Of a stretch of 64,000 nt of DNA, positions 28,955 through 39,000 are shown piece after piece; positions within the stretch are counted from its first letter, which is position 1, and the number at the start of each line of letters is the position of its first letter. Where the stretch lies: positions 1 through 64,000 of the forward strand of contig JAJCYM010000020.1 in assembly GCA_029262895.1 (NCBI GenBank). Direction: 5' to 3'. The DNA comes from Roseivirga sp. Its GTDB lineage: Bacteria; Bacteroidota; Bacteroidia; Cytophagales; Cyclobacteriaceae. The notes under the pieces are model-generated. The model made no database searches and had not been told where the DNA came from. It saw nothing but the letters and a program-made list of their open reading frames with translations. The position numbers were made by a program, and so were the translations under genes.

Positions 28955-30751
28955 GTGAAGAAAACAAACAAGGAATTCGAGGATAGATTCATTCAGTTCA
29001 ATGACAAAAGTCTTGCTCTTAAAAAGCAGTATACTGAGCTTTCCTGGACGAGAGTGGTGACGTTTTTTATTGCCGCAATTCTGATAGTTATATCCGCAAA
29101 CAGCGACTCTTCAGCAGGGGTAATCACCGTTTCGGTTCTTTTCGTAATCGTATTTTTCACTTTGATGAAAAAGCACTCTACGGTAAAGAGAGAAAAAATC
29201 TTCCAGGAGGAACTCGCTCTCATTAATCAAGAAGAACTGCTTCGCCAAACTGGAGATTTAAGTTCGTTTGACCCCGGTTCGGAATTCATCCAGGCCGAAC
29301 ATCAGTATCATATTGACCTTGATATTTTTGGGAAAAACTCTCTTTTCCAATTGCTCAACAGGACTTCCACAGGTTTTGGGAAAACCATGCTTGCAAAATG
29401 GTTAAGCCAACCAGAACAAAAGGATGTAGTAGAACAGAGGAATGAAGCAGTCAAAGAATTGGGGCCAAAAATAGACTGGAGGCAAAATTTTGAGGCTTAT
29501 GGTCGATCCTATAAAGAAGAAGGCAACGGGGTTCAGAGCTTATTGGAATGGCTCAAAGAGGCCAACTCAATTCTGCCCAATAAATTTTATGGCAAGGCAA
29601 TCTTCATCTTTCCGGTTATTACTATCACAACACTTTTTCTTTGGCTGTTCGGTCTTGCACCGGTCGCTTTTTTCAGCTTGTCCATTTTGATTAATGTTGG
29701 CATACTCGCATCGGTTCAAAAACAGGCCAAGGATATTTATGACAAAACCGTAAAGAGTAATCAGGCCTTGAAGGCTTTCGAAAATCAGATACGACTAATC
29801 GAAGGCGAGTCTTTCGATTCCAAACTTTTAAGCTCATTGAGAGTGTACTTTATCAATGACAATATCAAGGCGTCCGCCAGTCTTAAAGAGCTGCAATTCA
29901 TTCTGGATAACCTACATAATAGGATGAACATGATGTATTGGGTCTTCAACATGGCGTTTTTGTTAGATGTAATTTGGCTTATCAAGGCTGAAAAGTGGAA
30001 AGAAAAAACCAAAGCCGACATTAAAGAATGGTTCGTTTCCATTGGAAAAATTGAGTGCCTTAACAGTCTTGCAGGTTGTCACCACGCCAACCCTGACTTC
30101 TCCTTTCCCAAAATGAGCCTTGAGCCATTTATAGTTAAAGGCACACAGGTTGGTCATCCGTTAATCAAACGCGAAAAGCGAATTTCCAATGATTTCGACT
30201 TTTCAGGAAAGGGCGGTATTTGCCTTATTACAGGCTCCAATATGAGCGGCAAAAGTACGTTCCTAAGAACAGTAGGCGTAAACACCGTGATGGCCATGAT
30301 GGGAGCTCCTGTTTGTGCGGAATCATTCGATATTTCCTATCTAAAGGTTTTCACCAGCATGCGCACTGAGGATGATCTGGAAGAAAGTGTTTCCTCGTTT
30401 TATGCTGAACTGAAGCGGCTTAAGCAACTTTTAGGCTCCATCAATAGTGAGGTACCTCTATTATTTATGGTGGATGAGGTGCTTAAGGGCACCAATTCTG
30501 AAGACCGTCATAAAGGTGCACACGCGCTGATTCGACAGTTGAATAAAACCGATGCGTTTGGCTTCGTTTCAACCCATGATATTGAACTGGGCAAAATCAC
30601 CAACGAGCTACAAGGCGTGAAAAACTACAGCTTTAACAGCATTATCGAAGGTGATGAAATCATCTTTGATTATACACTCACCGAAGGCATTTGCAAGAGC
30701 TTTAATGCGACTAAGCTGATGCAGAAAATGGGTATAGAAATTATTGAGTAA
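28955..30751 (+). CDS. Membrane-associated MutS-family ATPase
   Basis: MutS domain V 'LITGSNMSGKSTFLRTVGVN', 'FMVDEVLKGTNSEDR', 'FVSTHDIELG'; N-terminal and central TM pairs. Confidence 0.85.
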   Translation: MKKTNKEFEDRFIQFNDKSLALKKQYTELSWTRVVTFFIAAILIVISANSDSSAGVITVSVLFVIVFFTLMKKHSTVKREKIFQEELALINQEELLRQTGDLSSFDPGSEFIQAEHQYHIDLDIFGKNSLFQLLNRTSTGFGKTMLAKWLSQPEQKDVVEQRNEAVKELGPKIDWRQNFEAYGRSYKEEGNGVQSLLEWLKEANSILPNKFYGKAIFIFPVITITTLFLWLFGLAPVAFFSLSILINVGILASVQKQAKDIYDKTVKSNQALKAFENQIRLIEGESFDSKLLSSLRVYFINDNIKASASLKELQFILDNLHNRMNMMYWVFNMAFLLDVIWLIKAEKWKEKTKADIKEWFVSIGKIECLNSLAGCHHANPDFSFPKMSLEPFIVKGTQVGHPLIKREKRISNDFDFSGKGGICLITGSNMSGKSTFLRTVGVNTVMAMMGAPVCAESFDISYLKVFTSMRTEDDLEESVSSFYAELKRLKQLLGSINSEVPLLFMVDEVLKGTNSEDRHKGAHALIRQLNKTDAFGFVSTHDIELGKITNELQGVKNYSFNSIIEGDEIIFDYTLTEGICKSFNATKLMQKMGIEIIE

Positions 30752-30777
30752 ATTTGCCCGCATTCCAGCTTCAGCAC

Positions 30778-31917
30778 ATGTCTGCATTCTATCAAGATTT
30801 TAAATTAGGGGTTTTAGGAGGAGGTCAATTGGGCCGAATGATGATCCAATCGGCTATTGATTTCAACATTGATATTCACGTTTTGGATCCTGATCCAAAC
30901 GCTCCTTGTAAGTCTATTGCCACCTCTTTTCAATCGGGGAAACTCACAGATTTTGAGACCGTCTACAACTTTGGTAAAACCTGCGACCTGATTACCATTG
31001 AGATAGAAAATGTAAATACGGAAGCGCTTAAAAAACTCCAGGCCGAAGGAAAAAAGGTCTTCCCTCAACCTGAGGTCATTGAGCTTATTCAAAACAAAGT
31101 CAAGCAAAAGAAGTTTTACCTCAACAACTTTATCCCTACTGCACCTTTTGTGGAGACGGCAAACAGTGCTGAGGTCCGAAAACAACAGGGATTTTTGCCC
31201 TTTGTAAATAAGCTGGCCACTGAGGGCTATGACGGCAGGGGTGTTCAGGTCATCAAATCTGCTGATGATTTAGAAAAGGCATTTGACCAGCCCAGTTTTG
31301 TGGAAAAGCTAATTGACTTTGACAAAGAGATTGCTGTCAGTGTTGCACGTAATGAAGCTGGGCAGATCAGGACTTTCCCTACGGTAGAAATGGTCTTTCA
31401 CCCTGAAAAAAACCTGGTTGAATACCTGTTTTCACCTGCCTACATTTCTGATCAGGTGGAGCAAAAAGCACAGGAAATTGCCAAATCAATTATAGAAAGG
31501 CTTGATATGGTAGGTCTTCTTGCCATAGAAATGTTCGTCACAAAGGACGGGGACGTGTTGGTAAATGAGGTTGCGCCAAGAACACACAATAGTGGGCATC
31601 AGACTATTGAGGGTAACCAGACTTCTCAATTCGAGCAACACTTGAGAGCCATTCTGAACATGCCTTTGGGCAATACAGATGTGGTCATTCCCTCAGCCAT
31701 GGTGAATTTGCTTGGTGAAGAGGGGCATACGGGCTTGGCCAGATATGAGGGTTTGGATAAGATACTCAATACGGATGGGGTGCACGTACACCTCTACGGC
31801 AAGAAAATTACCAAACCATTCAGGAAAATGGGGCATGTTACTATCACCGACAATGATCCTTCCGGTTTAAAAGAAAAAGTTAAATTCGTACAGGAACACT
31901 TAAAAATCATCGCATGA
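30778..31917 (+). CDS. purK: 5-(carboxyamino)imidazole ribonucleotide synthase
   Basis: 'LGVLGGGQLGRMM', 'GYDGRGVQVI', 'NEVAPRTHNSGHQTIEGNQTSQFEQHLRA'; followed by purE. Confidence 0.96.
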   Translation: MSAFYQDFKLGVLGGGQLGRMMIQSAIDFNIDIHVLDPDPNAPCKSIATSFQSGKLTDFETVYNFGKTCDLITIEIENVNTEALKKLQAEGKKVFPQPEVIELIQNKVKQKKFYLNNFIPTAPFVETANSAEVRKQQGFLPFVNKLATEGYDGRGVQVIKSADDLEKAFDQPSFVEKLIDFDKEIAVSVARNEAGQIRTFPTVEMVFHPEKNLVEYLFSPAYISDQVEQKAQEIAKSIIERLDMVGLLAIEMFVTKDGDVLVNEVAPRTHNSGHQTIEGNQTSQFEQHLRAILNMPLGNTDVVIPSAMVNLLGEEGHTGLARYEGLDKILNTDGVHVHLYGKKITKPFRKMGHVTITDNDPSGLKEKVKFVQEHLKIIA

Positions 31918-32420
31918 GCAATCCACAAGTCGGTATTATTATGGGTAGCCAATCGGACCTTAAGGTCATGTCAGAAGCCGCCAAAGTGCTTGAAGAACTT
32001 AACGTTCCCTATGACCTGACAATCGTTTCAGCCCATAGGACCCCACATCGCATGGTGAAATATGCTGAAGCTGCACGATCAAATGGATTGAAAGTGATTA
32101 TAGCAGGTGCTGGCGGTGCCGCGCATCTTCCCGGAATGGTAGCCTCACTTACTACGCTTCCTGTCATTGGAGTACCGGTAAAATCGAGTAATTCTATCGA
32201 TGGCTGGGATTCTGTGCTTTCAATTCTGCAAATGCCGGGCGGTGTACCAGTAGCCACAGTGGCACTTGATGGCGCTAAAAATGCAGGTATACTGGCTGCT
32301 CAAATTATTGGAACCAATAATGTGGCCGTAGCCCAAAATTTGGCAGACTACAAACTGGCCATGCGTGAAAAAGTTGAAGACAGCATAGCATCAGTATCTG
32401 ACGGCAAATGGAAGGGCTGA
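31914..32420 (+). CDS. purE: 5-(carboxyamino)imidazole ribonucleotide mutase
   Basis: 'GIIMGSQSDLKVM', 'SAHRTPHRM', 'AGAGGAAHLPGMVA'. Confidence 0.96.
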   Translation: MSNPQVGIIMGSQSDLKVMSEAAKVLEELNVPYDLTIVSAHRTPHRMVKYAEAARSNGLKVIIAGAGGAAHLPGMVASLTTLPVIGVPVKSSNSIDGWDSVLSILQMPGGVPVATVALDGAKNAGILAAQIIGTNNVAVAQNLADYKLAMREKVEDSIASVSDGKWKG

Positions 32421-32462
32421 TTAACCAGGCCAGGAAATAGCCACTGAAGACCTTTCAAATAG

Positions 32463-32687
32463 TTAAATCTCGAATTCTACTTCTTTGCTCATCTCTGCAT
32501 AAAGAAAATCGAACCAATACTCATATTCGCTGAATTGGATACAGTCTTCAATCATCCGATCCTCAGATCTGATTTTGACAAAGCTGGTTTGAGGTAACCA
32601 ATTTTTCAATTTGAGCATTTGGTCAATTGGAAGTCGGCTTATCTGTACATAGCCTGCTCCTTGCTCGATATGTGGGTATGCCTTCAT
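32463..32687 (-). CDS. Hypothetical protein, 74 aa
   Basis: Non-overlapping ORF with plausible globular composition. Confidence 0.45.
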   Translation of the reverse strand: MKAYPHIEQGAGYVQISRLPIDQMLKLKNWLPQTSFVKIRSEDRMIEDCIQFSEYEYWFDFLYAEMSKEVEFEI

Positions 32688-32904
32688 CGCTTCACAATAT
32701 TAATTTCAATCTGAACGAAATGGGGAAACTGAAGATTATTTGATTGTTAATAATCCAGGTCCTGCATTTCCTAACTGTTAGAAGCTCTAAACCAGTGAAT
32801 TGTTACAGGCAAAGTCGATTTTATGAGTTAACTACCTCAGTACCCTTTTTTCTTTTTAGCTGTGCTTACATTATCTCTCAGTAACCGCTATTTGTGTTCT
32901 CGCA

Positions 32905-33400
32905 AACAGTTTCATAAGGGAGACCGGGTTTTAAGAGGTTCATCTGTTCGTTTGTGAAGACACAGACGAAAATATCTGCGACAGTAGGTTGGTTGCAATG
33001 AGATGTTCTGGCCCCAACTAAACCGTTCGTGAGGTGGGTTTTCTCCCATGAGGAAGACTTGAGTACCAAACTCGGTATTTCTTGTGTCTTCAGATAAAAT
33101 AGGAGCATGGGCACAATCAGTCCCTTAGGGACATAAAATGGGATAGAAATTAGATGTTGAATTTCGTTGTGCCGTAGGTACAACACATTATTTATCTTCA
33201 AGAGGAGGTTTAAAGGTCAAGCTTATGTACCTAAAGGCACAAAGGTTGTGTCTGGGGTATCTTTTACCAAAATATCGTCCCGATGGGACTTATTACTCAT
33301 CCTAATGACATCAATAGCTTTTATAAGGGAAACTAGTTTTGAAAGGTTCTTTAGTTCGTTTGTCTCCCCACAAACTAAGGCATCTGTAAAATGGGTTTTG
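32905..33400. repeat. Non-coding REP/MITE-like composite repeat element
   Basis: Four hyphenated palindromes at 33120, 33169, 33227, 33277 flanked by a degenerate direct repeat; no convincing ORF. Confidence 0.6.
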
Positions 33401-33404
33401 TGAG

Positions 33405-36400
33405 CTAATCACCCCCAGTGCCCTTTTTCTTCTTTTTCTTTTTGAAAAGGCCTTTAAGCACGTCCTCGGCTTTTTTCTTGGTGTTTTTCAGCTCAGTGCT
33501 TAGGCTATCTTTAGGGATTCCCAACTTATTGGTGAGCTTCACTGCAGCACTATCAAATTGGCTGTTCAAGGTAGATTTTGCGGAGTCCTTGAGCTGATCC
33601 ACCTTAGCATCCACCACCTTTTCTGCAGAGTCTTTAGCTGCCTCCACTTGCTCGGTCACCTCTTCCTTCACCTCCTCTTTCTTATCATCCACCTTGGTTT
33701 TGATTGAGGCCGTTACCGTAGAACCAAGACTTGAACCATCAGAAGAACGCACACCTGCCAGACCCACCTGAGGATCAGCATATGAGCCTTTAAGACTCAT
33801 ATCAAGTTTGACATCCGATCCAATCGCAGCTTTGTTATTAGTCAGGGAAGACAACAAACTGTTTAGCTGTGTGCCAATTTGACCAGCCGGTACATCCAGA
33901 CCTATCACATAATCCAGGCTGCCATCTATTCCTGTACTACCCGCTATTTCGGTTTCATAATTGCCAAGTTTGAGCTTAAATGGTTTTACGAACAGCCTGC
34001 CATCCTTAATTTCTGCGGACATTTTTACTTTGTCCAATGTAGCCGAAGAAATATTGGCCAGTTTGGATACTGACCCCAGTTCAGAAATGATGCCCGACTG
34101 CCCCAAGCTGGCTTCCAATACCTGAATAAGACCATTGCCCGTCAAGGATGAATAATCAGGCATCATATCTTCATTCAGCAAACCTGAAATGGAGAAATCT
34201 GTGTTGAACAGACCTGTCATCTTCTCGGTAACCGGAGCCATTTTCTGGATCATTGTTATACTCTGAAAAGCAGTTGGAATAGAGACACTGTTTACATCAA
34301 ACCCGAAATCAAATGATGGCTTTTCAGGGCGGCTGTCATATTTTCCATTCATTATTACAGTACCATTCAAGGCATTGAACTTGGCCCTGTTCAAATCCAG
34401 GGCACCATCCCTTACTATAAACTTCCCTGAAATATCATTCATGGCTAATTGGTTATACACCACCTCATCGATTCTCGAATCAAGGATGAACTCCACGTTC
34501 TCAGGAAGCCTGATCACCTCATAGGGTTCAGATTCTATTGTCTCTTCTTCAGATTCCTCTGTGGTCATCCACTCATTCACGTTGAGCACATCTGCTGTCA
34601 CATCCAGGTTTCCAGTCAAAGTTTCTTCATTTAGTGCAAAGCCCAGATAATTAGAGATGCTACCATTAAGACTATAATTAGTTTCACCCGCTTTGCCCTT
34701 CAAAGAATTGACCTCAATTGATCGAGTGGAAAAGGTGGTATTGGCTTCAGATATGGAATAAACCTGAGCCATACTCTCGTCCTCATATACAAAATTTGAG
34801 AGGGTCACTTCGCCTTTGGTCGGTAAATTTCTAAATCTTCTTGCCTCCACATCAGCCATGCTTCCGGATGACTTCAAATCTGCGATCATCATACCCTTTA
34901 TTGAGACACCTTCCATTGGGTAGAGCATCATTAGCTTCTCCAGGTCAAGTGTACCCTTTCCCTCAACATCCCATTTTGGATTATCAAGATTCTCAATGGT
35001 CGCCTTAGCTTCAAATGGTTGATTGTCCATTTCCATGCTTAATCGACTGACGTCAATTTTTGTATCATCCATTCTACCAGAGACATTTCTGACTCGAGAT
35101 GTGAGATTAATATTCTCTATTGGAGAAGGCAGCTCCGCATAGCGAATCAGTCCATTATCCAGCTGAATATTCATGTTAATAGCGGGAATGATGTTTCTGG
35201 CACTGTCATATTTCCCATTGGCACTAGCATCTATCTCAAGCAAACCACTTAGCTCAAGACCGTCTACAGGAATCATCTTACTAATATCTCCCAAGTTCAG
35301 TTTACCTTTCAGTTTGCTTTCAATGGGGTAATCTTTGAGGTTGAGCACCATTAGTGAAGCATCAAAGGGGTTACTACCAAAGTCCACATGCATTTGCTTC
35401 AAATCCACAGAAGTTTCTTCTACCACGCCTGAGGCATTCTTAACACTGAGATCTACTTGAACATTGGTGATTGATTCTGGTAAATCAGGATAATGGATCA
35501 TTCCATCTTTTACGTTCAAATCGAGGTTGAAACCTGGCATCTGCTCCTCGGAATAGGTGCCTCGAACATTACCAGAGAAGGCCACCTGACCGGCAGCTTC
35601 AATATCATCAAAACTCTCAGTGTAAGCCCCAGGGATTAGGGAAAACAGCTCTTTGAAGTCTGTGGAAGGGGATGAAAAACCAATATCCATTTTGTATCCT
35701 TCATCTAACATGGCAAAGGTTCCATCAATCGACAATGGAAATTTGTTGATTACAAATTCATTCTCTTTGAAGGTGTATGTCGAGTTAGGGAGGTCTATGC
35801 TCAATATCAGATCTATATCCAGGCTCTTATTCGCAACGTATTCTGCACCGTCATAGATTAGACCAACTTCATCAATAGTACCAATGGTTTTAAGGTCAAA
35901 AACTTCTGAGGCAAAGTCGCCCCTTCCTTTCAAATTAATACCTGATAGTTGATTGATTACGCCTGAGGCCTGGTCGTAGTAGACAAACTCTCCATCTGTA
36001 ATTGAAAACTTGTTGATACCAAAATCTACACTCCCTCCAGCCGATTCGGTTTCGGTAACCGGCTCCTCCGAAGGTTTGGCGATATCATAATTGGCCGCAC
36101 CATTTTCCAGCACCATAATCAGGAACCTGGGCGCATCCATGTCAACTCCTTTGATGGCTATTTGATCACCAAAAAGAATATCACTCAGGTTCACTCTTGC
36201 TTCCAGGTCACCTACATGTACCAAGGTATCTCCTTCAAAAATACCTCGACCTACAATTCCAAAATCTCCAAGTGAAACAGTAAAGTCGGGAAAGTTCTTG
36301 ATCATCGATAGACCAAACTTATCCACATCGAAATAAACCGTGGCTTCAGTCGCTTTCTCAAATTCCTGAACGATGATCTCTTTGATCTTGTCTTTAAAAA

Positions 36401-36473
36401 AGATTGGAACAAGCAAAATGGCTATGAACAAAAAGAGAATAAAGCCAACGATGATCTTAGCCAGTCGTTTCAT
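33405..36473 (-). CDS. AsmA-family (AsmA-like C-terminal) protein
   Basis: N-terminal TM anchor 'IIVGFILFLFIAILLVPIFF', repeated beta-rich AsmA-type modules, Lys-rich C-terminus. Confidence 0.85.
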   Translation of the reverse strand: MKRLAKIIVGFILFLFIAILLVPIFFKDKIKEIIVQEFEKATEATVYFDVDKFGLSMIKNFPDFTVSLGDFGIVGRGIFEGDTLVHVGDLEARVNLSDILFGDQIAIKGVDMDAPRFLIMVLENGAANYDIAKPSEEPVTETESAGGSVDFGINKFSITDGEFVYYDQASGVINQLSGINLKGRGDFASEVFDLKTIGTIDEVGLIYDGAEYVANKSLDIDLILSIDLPNSTYTFKENEFVINKFPLSIDGTFAMLDEGYKMDIGFSSPSTDFKELFSLIPGAYTESFDDIEAAGQVAFSGNVRGTYSEEQMPGFNLDLNVKDGMIHYPDLPESITNVQVDLSVKNASGVVEETSVDLKQMHVDFGSNPFDASLMVLNLKDYPIESKLKGKLNLGDISKMIPVDGLELSGLLEIDASANGKYDSARNIIPAINMNIQLDNGLIRYAELPSPIENINLTSRVRNVSGRMDDTKIDVSRLSMEMDNQPFEAKATIENLDNPKWDVEGKGTLDLEKLMMLYPMEGVSIKGMMIADLKSSGSMADVEARRFRNLPTKGEVTLSNFVYEDESMAQVYSISEANTTFSTRSIEVNSLKGKAGETNYSLNGSISNYLGFALNEETLTGNLDVTADVLNVNEWMTTEESEEETIESEPYEVIRLPENVEFILDSRIDEVVYNQLAMNDISGKFIVRDGALDLNRAKFNALNGTVIMNGKYDSRPEKPSFDFGFDVNSVSIPTAFQSITMIQKMAPVTEKMTGLFNTDFSISGLLNEDMMPDYSSLTGNGLIQVLEASLGQSGIISELGSVSKLANISSATLDKVKMSAEIKDGRLFVKPFKLKLGNYETEIAGSTGIDGSLDYVIGLDVPAGQIGTQLNSLLSSLTNNKAAIGSDVKLDMSLKGSYADPQVGLAGVRSSDGSSLGSTVTASIKTKVDDKKEEVKEEVTEQVEAAKDSAEKVVDAKVDQLKDSAKSTLNSQFDSAAVKLTNKLGIPKDSLSTELKNTKKKAEDVLKGLFKKKKKKKGTGGD

Positions 36474-36498
36474 AGCATTGAAAAGTTAAAAGGATAAC

Positions 36499-36506
36499 AA
36501 AGTTAT
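36499..36506 (-). promoter_or_regulatory. Candidate -7 element TAACTTTG for asmA-like gene
   Basis: Matches TAnnTTTG on minus strand, 25 nt before ATG. Confidence 0.4.
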
Positions 36507-36568
36507 TAAAATAACCCCTGAAGAACTCGATTATTTTAAATCTTCAACAATTGATGATGTAGGAGATA

Positions 36569-37108
36569 CTAGCGTTTTAGCCTTCTAATTTTCTTTGGGC
36601 CAAACCACAGCCATAGCCCCGAGAAAACCAGGACCAAAAGTCCTATTCCCAATGCATTCATAGAAATTAGTTTGAAGAATTCACTAATGATGGTGCCATC
36701 ATGGATGCTTTCAATCCAATCGGAATTCCGTTTGGCCACAGACAGCACTTCCAAAGAGGTGGCATCAAGCTGTGCTTCCCAACTGCCAGTATCAAAAATG
36801 ACCTTGGCGATGCCCTTGGTTGGCCGGTACTCAATTCGATCAATATTTGCTGATGTAAGCCCAAGTGAATCTACGGCTGCAATAGCCGCAGCACTCAATT
36901 CTTCTACCGACTTCCATTCTGAGGCATTCAGAGATATCCCTTTTTGGGTTGGGGGCTGCAAGACGTCAAAGTCCTTTTTCCAGGCAAGCAGAATGCCGGT
37001 AATTGCACTAATTATCACCAGCAAAGCAATGCTTATGCTGAAGTAGCGGTGCCACACTCTGTAGCCACGTACTGTTTTGGATAATTTGCTGACGTCTTTT
37101 CTACTCAT
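36569..37108 (-). CDS. PepSY-associated TM domain protein
   Basis: 'VWHRYFSISIALLVIISAITGILLAWKK' ... C-terminal TM 'LLVLVFSGLWLWFGPKK'. Confidence 0.8.
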   Translation of the reverse strand: MSRKDVSKLSKTVRGYRVWHRYFSISIALLVIISAITGILLAWKKDFDVLQPPTQKGISLNASEWKSVEELSAAAIAAVDSLGLTSANIDRIEYRPTKGIAKVIFDTGSWEAQLDATSLEVLSVAKRNSDWIESIHDGTIISEFFKLISMNALGIGLLVLVFSGLWLWFGPKKIRRLKR

Positions 37109-37172
37109 TCGAGACTGTATGTTTTCTCATCTCAACGCGCAATTATATGAAATTATATCAGTGTGGCAACCA

Positions 37173-38561
37173 CTATAACCACTTGAGGAGCAAATCGACA
37201 TATTTCTTGACCTTTTTAGTATATGGAGGGTAAAGGATTTTTAAGGAAGTAAGGCCAACTCTTTGACGCAAAATCGCTTTCTCATTTGAAAAGGCACGAA
37301 AACCATAAAAACCATGTGACTTGCCTATGCCGCTGTTGTTCACTCCGCCAAAGGGTAGATAATTGTTCGAGAAATGAATGTTGCCGTCATTCACACAGAC
37401 CCCTCCGGCACTGGTCTCTTTAAGCACCCTCTCTATACTTTGGCTGTTTCCGCTAAAAATATAAAGAGCCAAAGGTTTATGACCTGCGTTAATCCTGTTT
37501 ATGGCCTCATCGAGGTTTTGAAAAGGCAAAACTGGTAAAATGGGCCCGAAAATTTCCTCTTCCAACAACTTCATCTTTTCATCAACCCCTGTAAGCAATG
37601 TTGGAGAAATTCTCAATTGCCCTTCATTCAATTCGCCCCCGCATTCTATTTTTGCATTGTGCTCCAGGGCATCTTTCAGAAGGAATTTTAAATGATGAAA
37701 ATGTCCGCTATTAACTATACCCGCCATGTCGTCTAGATTTTCATCATACACGTATTTAATCTGTTCCTTCAAGACAGCAACAAACTCATCGTGCACTGCC
37801 TGATGCACTAAAATATAGTCAGGAGCAATGCAGGTCTGCCCACCATTGAGAAACTTGTTAAACACAACTTTCTCAGCTGCATCCTTCAGGTGAGCCGTTT
37901 CGTCAATAATATTCGGTGATTTACCACCTAGCTCCAGTGTCACCGATGTCAGATGCTTACTGGCAGCCTGCATTACTATTTTACCCACCTTTGGACTTCC
38001 CGTAAAGAAGATATGATCAAAGGGCAATGCCAACAATTCTGTTGATACTTCAAGGCCTCCCTCTAGAAGAAAAACCTCCTCCTTCTCAAAAATATCCTCC
38101 ACCATTTGCGCCATCAAGGCAGAGGTATGAGCGGTTATTTCGGAGGGCTTGAGAAAAACCGTATTACCTGCTGCAATGGCCGAAACCAGGGGAGAGATCA
38201 TAAGGCTGAAAGGATAATTCCATGGTCCGATAATCAAACAAACTCCCTTTGGTTCGAGTATTACGGATGATCGTGATCCAAATAATGTTAAGGGTGTTTT
38301 CACTCTTTTCGGTCTCATCCACCTCCTGAGATATTTTATGGTGTGATCAATTTCAGCCTTAACCAAATAGTACTCGGTAAGATCCGTTTCAGCGGCTGGC
38401 TTTTTAAAATCATTATGCAAGGCCTGCTGAAGCTCTATCCTGTGGTTCAGCAGCCAATTTTTGAGCACCTTGAGCTTGTCAATTCTTAAAGTGGCACTGG
38501 AAGCCCTGAGCTGAATTGCTCTTTGTTTGTGTAACTCAAAAACCGTTTGGAGCTGTGACAT
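37173..38561 (-). CDS. NAD(P)-dependent aldehyde dehydrogenase
   Basis: 'IIGPWNYPFSLMISPL', 'FFTGSPKVGKIVM', 'VTLELGGKSPNI', 'LNGGQTCIAPDY'. Confidence 0.95.
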   Translation of the reverse strand: MSQLQTVFELHKQRAIQLRASSATLRIDKLKVLKNWLLNHRIELQQALHNDFKKPAAETDLTEYYLVKAEIDHTIKYLRRWMRPKRVKTPLTLFGSRSSVILEPKGVCLIIGPWNYPFSLMISPLVSAIAAGNTVFLKPSEITAHTSALMAQMVEDIFEKEEVFLLEGGLEVSTELLALPFDHIFFTGSPKVGKIVMQAASKHLTSVTLELGGKSPNIIDETAHLKDAAEKVVFNKFLNGGQTCIAPDYILVHQAVHDEFVAVLKEQIKYVYDENLDDMAGIVNSGHFHHLKFLLKDALEHNAKIECGGELNEGQLRISPTLLTGVDEKMKLLEEEIFGPILPVLPFQNLDEAINRINAGHKPLALYIFSGNSQSIERVLKETSAGGVCVNDGNIHFSNNYLPFGGVNNSGIGKSHGFYGFRAFSNEKAILRQRVGLTSLKILYPPYTKKVKKYVDLLLKWL

Positions 38562-38739
38562 ATCTGAAGATCGGGGAAATCTAATGAATAATATGACACC
38601 TCGAAAGGACTCAGGACAAATGAGACCCTGTCGGTGAGTTCAAGAAACTTTATGGCCAGATTCTCCGTAATACTAAATCCCTGTATGGTGTAGAGGCTAT
38701 AGAAGGCGTTGAGAGTGGGGGGTAGATTGGTTTTGATTT

Positions 38740-38997
38740 AAGTCTGAATCAATTGGAAAGTCTGTAATACTTTAATTTTGCCTTATTCAACCACCAACAG
38801 GGGAGTTATGTTGAAGCCCTGGATATGATTACCGAGGCGATCATGATGTACAATTCATTAGAACACAAAGCATGATGCAATTTGTAATAAGCACGATATT
38901 AAGGAGTAAGAGGATTAGTGGTAATGAGAAGAAAAAATATCTGAAGCAATACGTCAGACAGGTTCAGAAAAAGCGATTAAGCCAAACCATTAAATAG
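38740..38997 (+). pseudogene. Decayed TPR-containing protein remnant
   Basis: Readable fragment LNQLESL*YFNFALFNHQQGSYVEALDMITEAIMMYNSLEHKA* then, in another frame, ISGNEKKKYLKQYVRQVQKKRLSQTIK*. Confidence 0.45.
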
Positions 38998-39000
38998 GCA

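Noticed and set aside
32878-33403. ORFs 32878..33201 (-) and 33167..33403 (+) as genes
   Set aside because: They lie within the palindromic repeat element; translations reflect repeat sequence on both strands and lack gene-like context.
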